This document shows positions 60,609 through 64,000 of a DNA stretch of 64,000 bases, one piece after another. The first letter of the stretch is position 1. Each line of letters opens with the position of its first letter. Location: contig NZ_BLTE01000017.1 in assembly GCF_013019105.1 (NCBI RefSeq), positions 1 to 64,000 of the forward strand, given 5' to 3'. Under the pieces are notes generated by a model. The model was not told the DNA's origin and did no database searches. It saw only the letters and a list, made by a program, of their open reading frames with translations. Position numbers and translations under genes: made by a program. Source of the stretch: Fundidesulfovibrio magnetotacticus (GTDB lineage: Bacteria; Desulfobacterota; Desulfovibrionia; Desulfovibrionales; Desulfovibrionaceae).

Positions 60609-62212
60609 TGGTCCTGCTCCTCCTGGTTCGCGTCTTCGCCGTCTCCGGGGACGGCCTCTTCCTCCGGCTCCTTGCCGAGGACCACCTTCACGCCGGAAAC
60701 CGAGGGCTTGAGCCCGTGGCGCTCGTAGGTGCGGCGCTCGCGGGCGATGGTGCGGGCCATGGTCTCGGGATCCATCCCGCGCGAGTAGAGGATGCCGGTG
60801 AGCGACTCGGTGAGGTTGTCCAGGCCCATCTGCTCGGCCGCGCGCTCCTTCACGGGGTCGATCTGGCCGCGGGGCGGGCGGGTCCAGGAGGCCGCGCACC
60901 AGGCGGTGCGGGCTTCGTAGAAATCCGGCTTGCCCTCGGGCACGGCCAGGTAGCCGCGCAGCCAGGCCTCCTCCAGGACCATCTCCCAGACATGGCGCAG
61001 GTAGCCGCGCACGAACCAGTCCTGCAGGAGCGTGTAGAGCTTCCAGACCTCCAGCAGGGCGGCCCTGGCGCTGGAGTAGTTGGTCTTGCTGAAGTCCTTG
61101 GCCACGGTCTCGTAGGGCTGGCCGGTGGAGGCGGCCACGGCGCGCAGGATGCGGGTGTAGAAGGCGTCGAAGCTCTGGGGCGGCCTGGGGTTCGAGAGCA
61201 GGTGCGGCTTGTGCCCGGTCTGGCCCGTGACCATCAGCCCGGGCTTGATCTCCTGCGGATAAGGCTGGACCATGCCGGTCTTGGCCTTGCCGTCCAGCCC
61301 GATGCGGGAGCCCATGGCGTCGGTGGAGGCCTCCAGGAACACGGTGAACGAGGCCGCGATGACCGCGCCCACCAGCTCGGAGTCCACGTAGGCGGACAAG
61401 TCCGCCAGCTGCTTCATGGCCGGGGAGAGGATGGTCTCGCCCCGGGGCTGCTCGGGCATTTTGCCGTGGCGGCGGTGGAAGCAGCCCCAGCGGTGGCCGG
61501 TCTTGCGGGGCACGCGGCGGAAGTCGCAGCTGGCGAGCCCGGCCAGGGGCCGGTTGTCCCTGGGCTCGGCGATCCAGTAGGCCTCGGGGCGGCCGTTGGC
61601 CCCCAGCTCCACGCCGCGCCGGATCAGGGGATTCCCGGCCATGTCGGAGGGGGTGCGCAGACGGGCCGGGTGCAGTCCCTGCAGGGCTAGGCCGAAGGCG
61701 CGGCCGGGTTCGTCCAGCCACACAGGCAGGCGCAGGAATTCGCCCGTCACGAACAGGGTGCGGGCATCCTGGTACTGCATGTCGTCGAAGTGGTCGGTGT
61801 CCGCAGCGTCCGCCTCGGCGCACCATACGTCCCAGGCCCTCTCCGCGCTCTCGGCGAAGGCGTCCGCCTCGTCGTCGGAGAGCCCCAGGACCGTCATGTC
61901 TGGCGCGGACTGGGGCTTGAGGCCCGGCCCGGCCACGTTCAGGGCCAGGGAGTCCACGCAGGACGCGGCGTGGCCGTCGCTGGCGACCAGGGATTCGGCG
62001 CGGGCCATGATCAGGTCGGCGTCGCGCTGGACCGTGTAGGCGTTCAGCCGGGAAGGCTGGAAGTTGGAGAGGGTGCCCTCGCGGCTCGCGGCCGTGCGGC
62101 GCACCGCCTCCACCACGCCGTCGATCCCGGCCATGGCCGCGCGGGCCTGGGCGCGGCGCAGCCCGTGCACCGGGGAGACGTAGCCGATGAAGGAGTCCAG
62201 CCAGTTGCCCAT
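60605..62212 (-). CDS. Portal protein (lambda gpB-like)
   Basis: 535 residues. Lambda-type portal: REGTLSNFQPSRLNAYTVQR near the start, HAASCVDSLALNVAGPGLKP, and IAASFTVFLEASTDA; C-terminus SREGMDPETMARTIARERR-type region followed by an acidic tail. It forms the dodecameric DNA channel in the head. GTGA/ATG-type overlaps with both neighbours. Confidence 0.88.
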   Translation of the reverse strand: MGNWLDSFIGYVSPVHGLRRAQARAAMAGIDGVVEAVRRTAASREGTLSNFQPSRLNAYTVQRDADLIMARAESLVASDGHAASCVDSLALNVAGPGLKPQSAPDMTVLGLSDDEADAFAESAERAWDVWCAEADAADTDHFDDMQYQDARTLFVTGEFLRLPVWLDEPGRAFGLALQGLHPARLRTPSDMAGNPLIRRGVELGANGRPEAYWIAEPRDNRPLAGLASCDFRRVPRKTGHRWGCFHRRHGKMPEQPRGETILSPAMKQLADLSAYVDSELVGAVIAASFTVFLEASTDAMGSRIGLDGKAKTGMVQPYPQEIKPGLMVTGQTGHKPHLLSNPRPPQSFDAFYTRILRAVAASTGQPYETVAKDFSKTNYSSARAALLEVWKLYTLLQDWFVRGYLRHVWEMVLEEAWLRGYLAVPEGKPDFYEARTAWCAASWTRPPRGQIDPVKERAAEQMGLDNLTESLTGILYSRGMDPETMARTIARERRTYERHGLKPSVSGVKVVLGKEPEEEAVPGDGEDANQEEQDQ

Positions 62213-62448
62213 CAGGAGTACCTCCCGGGGATCAAGGAGGTGAAGGACGGGCTTCCGGACCCGGCGGCTTGGTCTTCCTTGGTGGGCTGCTTGTCCAGCC
62301 AGTCGAGGTGGGCCTGAATGGCGGGAAGGTCGGCCCGGCGCAGACGGCGGGTGCCGATGACGTATTCCTGGCCCTCAGCCACGGCGAGGAGCGCCGCCGT
62401 CCAGGCGTCGATCAGTTCCTGCTTCTTGGCTGCGGTGAAGATGGCCAT
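62212..62448 (-). CDS. Head-tail joining protein (gpW-like, DUF6148 type)
   Basis: 78 residues: AAKKQELIDAWTAALLAVAE, GQEYVIGTRRLRRADLPAIQ and HLDWLDKQ match small gpW-like joining proteins. It lies directly before the portal gene, as in lambda. The ATG start overlaps nothing upstream. The terminase expected next is separated from it by two inserted genes. Confidence 0.7.
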   Translation of the reverse strand: MAIFTAAKKQELIDAWTAALLAVAEGQEYVIGTRRLRRADLPAIQAHLDWLDKQPTKEDQAAGSGSPSFTSLIPGRYS

Positions 62449-62491
62449 GGCCGGAGGGCTAGCACACCCCTACCGGCCTCCTGGTGGACGC

Positions 62492-62518
62492 TGGAGACAA
62501 TGGAGACAATGGAGACAG
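62492..62518. repeat. Three tandem 9-bp repeats
   Basis: TGGAGACAA, TGGAGACAA, TGGAGACAG in tandem, upstream of the gpW-like gene. The surrounding gap (62449-62721) has no other feature. It could be a remnant of an insertion junction or a protein-binding site. Confidence 0.5.
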
Positions 62519-62721
62519 TTTGTTGGGTGGTTGAGAAGTCGAGGGAGTGGGCCGGGGATCAAAAACCGGCGCGGCTTCCCAGGCTGTGGTGGAGGACGCA
62601 AAATTGAAGGGTAATTTGCACACTCAAAAAGTTTCTGGCCGTACTCTCCACCCCCCAGATCAAGGGGAACTGCACAAAGCCAAGCGCCTACCCACTCTGT
62701 TGTTTCATTACAAAATACACT

Positions 62722-63606
62722 CTACTGGTTGAGCCAAACAATAAATGCTGACATTACGGAACGCAATTCCTGCATTACTACAGTGGACAAACCATTCAAC
62801 TTACCAGTTTCAATATATTTTTCATACACTATTGTTGCGGCAACAGAAGCAACAAATCCTAGAAAAGCACCATACAACAGGTACAATATTTGCTTTGATT
62901 CGGTTCGAAGCCAGCGTTTAACGATGTCTGCGGCCGAATAATTTCCATACAAAACAGAAGACTTATTAATCTCTATTAAACATTTTTTTGCATACTTTAT
63001 TATATCTTTATCTTTTATGTCTTGAACGCTTTTGAAATGCTTAAGAACAACCTCATCACCAGAAGACTTTCTTTCGCCCTTTGTCGTACACCTTTGTAAA
63101 ATAAAAAAAACTTGTGCATTTTCTAATTGAGCTATTGAAAAATATCCACCAGATTCCGTTGTAGCGACGACACTTGTAGTTCTTCCATCTACCCTATGAA
63201 CGTTACACACACCTATTGGATGGTGTCCTGTTCTCAGCGATATCGAATTTAAGTTAATGAAATAATTGCCGTTTGATGTAAATTGAAACTCCAGCGTATC
63301 GTCTATCCATAAATTTTCGTAATATTTGCCAGTCTTTGCCTGAACTATAATATCCTCAAACAGCATTTTTGCTCTAGTTCTCAGATAATGCCATTCCATC
63401 CTGTTGCTATAGACACGTCTGCTGTTTGACGTTGCGCATCTTGTCAAGCATGAAAAGAATTTACTAGATATGTTTATTTTACGTCCTGCGGTAATAATGT
63501 AGAAAAAGCAAAGCATGACAAATTCAATCGCAGCAACCTTGAGCGGATTCATAGCACTACACCACTTCCATTTACTTATAGATACACAACGCTCAATGCC
63601 TATCAC
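62722..63606 (-). CDS. AT-rich membrane protein, unknown (prophage moron)
   Basis: 294 residues. One membrane segment near the N-terminus (AAIEFVMLCFFYIITAG) and one near the C-terminus (YLLYGAFLGFVASVAATIVY) flank a ~190-residue hydrophilic region. No family recognised. The start is GTG 63606 or ATG 63552, neither with a strong ribosome-binding site. The gene is strongly AT-rich beside GC-rich head genes, so it is a recent insertion between the terminase and the gpW-like gene. A phage-exclusion role is possible but unproven. Confidence 0.55.
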   Translation of the reverse strand: MIGIERCVSISKWKWCSAMNPLKVAAIEFVMLCFFYIITAGRKINISSKFFSCLTRCATSNSRRVYSNRMEWHYLRTRAKMLFEDIIVQAKTGKYYENLWIDDTLEFQFTSNGNYFINLNSISLRTGHHPIGVCNVHRVDGRTTSVVATTESGGYFSIAQLENAQVFFILQRCTTKGERKSSGDEVVLKHFKSVQDIKDKDIIKYAKKCLIEINKSSVLYGNYSAADIVKRWLRTESKQILYLLYGAFLGFVASVAATIVYEKYIETGKLNGLSTVVMQELRSVMSAFIVWLNQ

Positions 63607-63847
63607 CGCAAAGTGGAATCTCCATATCCTTCAAAACCATGTTGGCGCGCCGTTTGAGGTAGCGATTCACACTCCGCTCGGGCACCCTGATACCCTTCTT
63701 GTCCCCCAGGCGGATCACCTTCAACTCTCTGCGGTTGATGAGCTTATAGACGAAGCTACGGGAACAATTCAACCGCTCCTTCACCTCAGGAACGGTGAGG
63801 GGCTTTCCTTCGGCGGCGCGATCATACGGCAGATTCGTATTGCTCAT
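63593..63847 (-). CDS. Excisionase-family helix-turn-helix protein
   Basis: 84 residues. KPLTVPEVKERLNCSRSFVY followed by KLINRRELKVIRLGDKKGIR and VPERSVNRYLKR is a MerR-type winged helix of the excisionase/HTH_17 family. Good GAGGAG site about 6 bases upstream. It lies between the terminase end and the AT-rich membrane-protein gene, overlapping the latter's start. It probably regulates nearby genes rather than excision, given its place. Confidence 0.7.
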   Translation of the reverse strand: MSNTNLPYDRAAEGKPLTVPEVKERLNCSRSFVYKLINRRELKVIRLGDKKGIRVPERSVNRYLKRRANMVLKDMEIPLCGDRH

Positions 63848-63855
63848 GGCACTCC

Positions 63856-64000
63856 TCACGCGTGATTGCGCCCGGCCAGAACGGCGCTCGCGCGACGCTG
63901 GGCATGGGCCATGGTGGAAAGTTCCGGTTCGTCCTGGCCCTGGGGCTGGACGGAGTCCGGTTCCGGGTCGGTGTCCTGCGCGGCCATGTACTGCAGGCTG
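63856..64000 (-). CDS. C-terminal fragment of a phage late gene, probably terminase large subunit
   Basis: Frame open from the window edge to TGA at 63856-63858, 47 residues visible, ending LSTMAHAQRRASAVLAGRNHA. Upstream end is outside the window. The place (before gpW-like and portal genes) is where the terminase large subunit ends in lambda-like phages. The sequence itself is too short to confirm it. Confidence 0.45.
   Translation of the reverse strand, partial: SLQYMAAQDTDPEPDSVQPQGQDEPELSTMAHAQRRASAVLAGRNHA

Larger units (their letters stand above)
32203..64000. mobile_element. Prophage (lambda-like siphovirus type), left end to beyond window
   Basis: Starts at a tRNA-Arg 3' fragment beside a tyrosine integrase and runs past base 64000. 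Gene order: integrase, leftward early control genes, rightward repressor and cargo, then one long leftward late operon (terminase C-terminus, gpW-like, portal, protease/scaffold, decoration, capsid, lysis, neck, tail tube, chaperones, tape measure, tail tip, fibre). The tail genes (non-contractile type, very long tape measure) indicate a siphovirus. All major structural genes in view are intact. Replication genes are not seen and may lie beyond the window. Confidence 0.9.

Overview
The window is GC-rich (roughly two thirds G+C by eye) with dense bacterial gene packing. Gene content (sensor kinases with PAS and Cache-type domains, a CHASE2 cyclase, LIV-type binding protein, Nramp transporter, HD-GYP regulator, C_GCAxxG_C_C protein, orphan VgrG) suggests a sulfate-reducing deltaproteobacterium of the Desulfovibrionaceae type. 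That assignment is an inference, since no rRNA or other marker is present. The left half (1-32.2 kb) is chromosome. The right half (from about 32.2 kb to beyond the window end) is a tailed-phage prophage.

Chromosome, left to right: the 3' end of an RNase R gene; a soluble histidine kinase; a leftward block with a periplasmic amino-acid-type binding protein, a small unknown protein, mnmE and a CHASE2 adenylate-cyclase-type protein; a VgrG3/lysozyme-like exported protein; an MlaF-type ATPase; a rightward surface-glycan block (winged-helix/Rossmann regulator, NeuB-type synthase, glycosyltransferase) behind a sigma-54-like promoter; a Tat-signal C_GCAxxG_C_C protein; an HD-GYP response regulator; an Nramp transporter; an AT-rich two-gene island (membrane protein plus metallo-beta-lactamase-fold protein) between the Nramp gene and uvrA; uvrA; a TPR protein; a large PAS kinase; lrgAB; an orphan vgrG; and a membrane PAS kinase. 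Dispersed repeats and a very long hairpin lie in intergenic spaces.

Prophage: integration is marked by the 3' half of a tRNA-Arg(CCU) at 32203-32249, next to a tyrosine integrase. An early leftward control block (Cro-like, CII-like, small protein, excisionase-like) faces a rightward CI-like repressor. Everything from the repressor to 41.9 kb is rightward: a SWIM-type protein, small AT-rich genes, a DUF262 + HEPN pair, and a restriction-modification set (C5 methyltransferase, DUF3883-type nuclease candidate, Vsr). These are the genes expected to be expressed in the lysogen, and they look like anti-phage cargo. From 41.87 kb to the end a leftward late operon runs (read right to left) from the terminase C-terminus, through two inserted genes, to gpW-like, portal, S49 protease with nested scaffold, decoration, major capsid, lysis cassette, neck and tail completion, tail tube, frameshifted tail chaperones, an 1,774-residue tape measure, tail tip and a glycine-rich fibre. 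The layout is that of a long-tailed, lambda-like siphovirus. The other end of the prophage, with the intact tRNA-Arg, must lie beyond 64000.

Most interesting: the MBL/membrane-protein island at 17.3-19.0 kb, the prophage defence block at 36-41.9 kb, an in-frame GGGAAAC slippery heptamer in the tail chaperone gene, a nested scaffold start, and a counter-oriented membrane-protein gene inside the tail operon.
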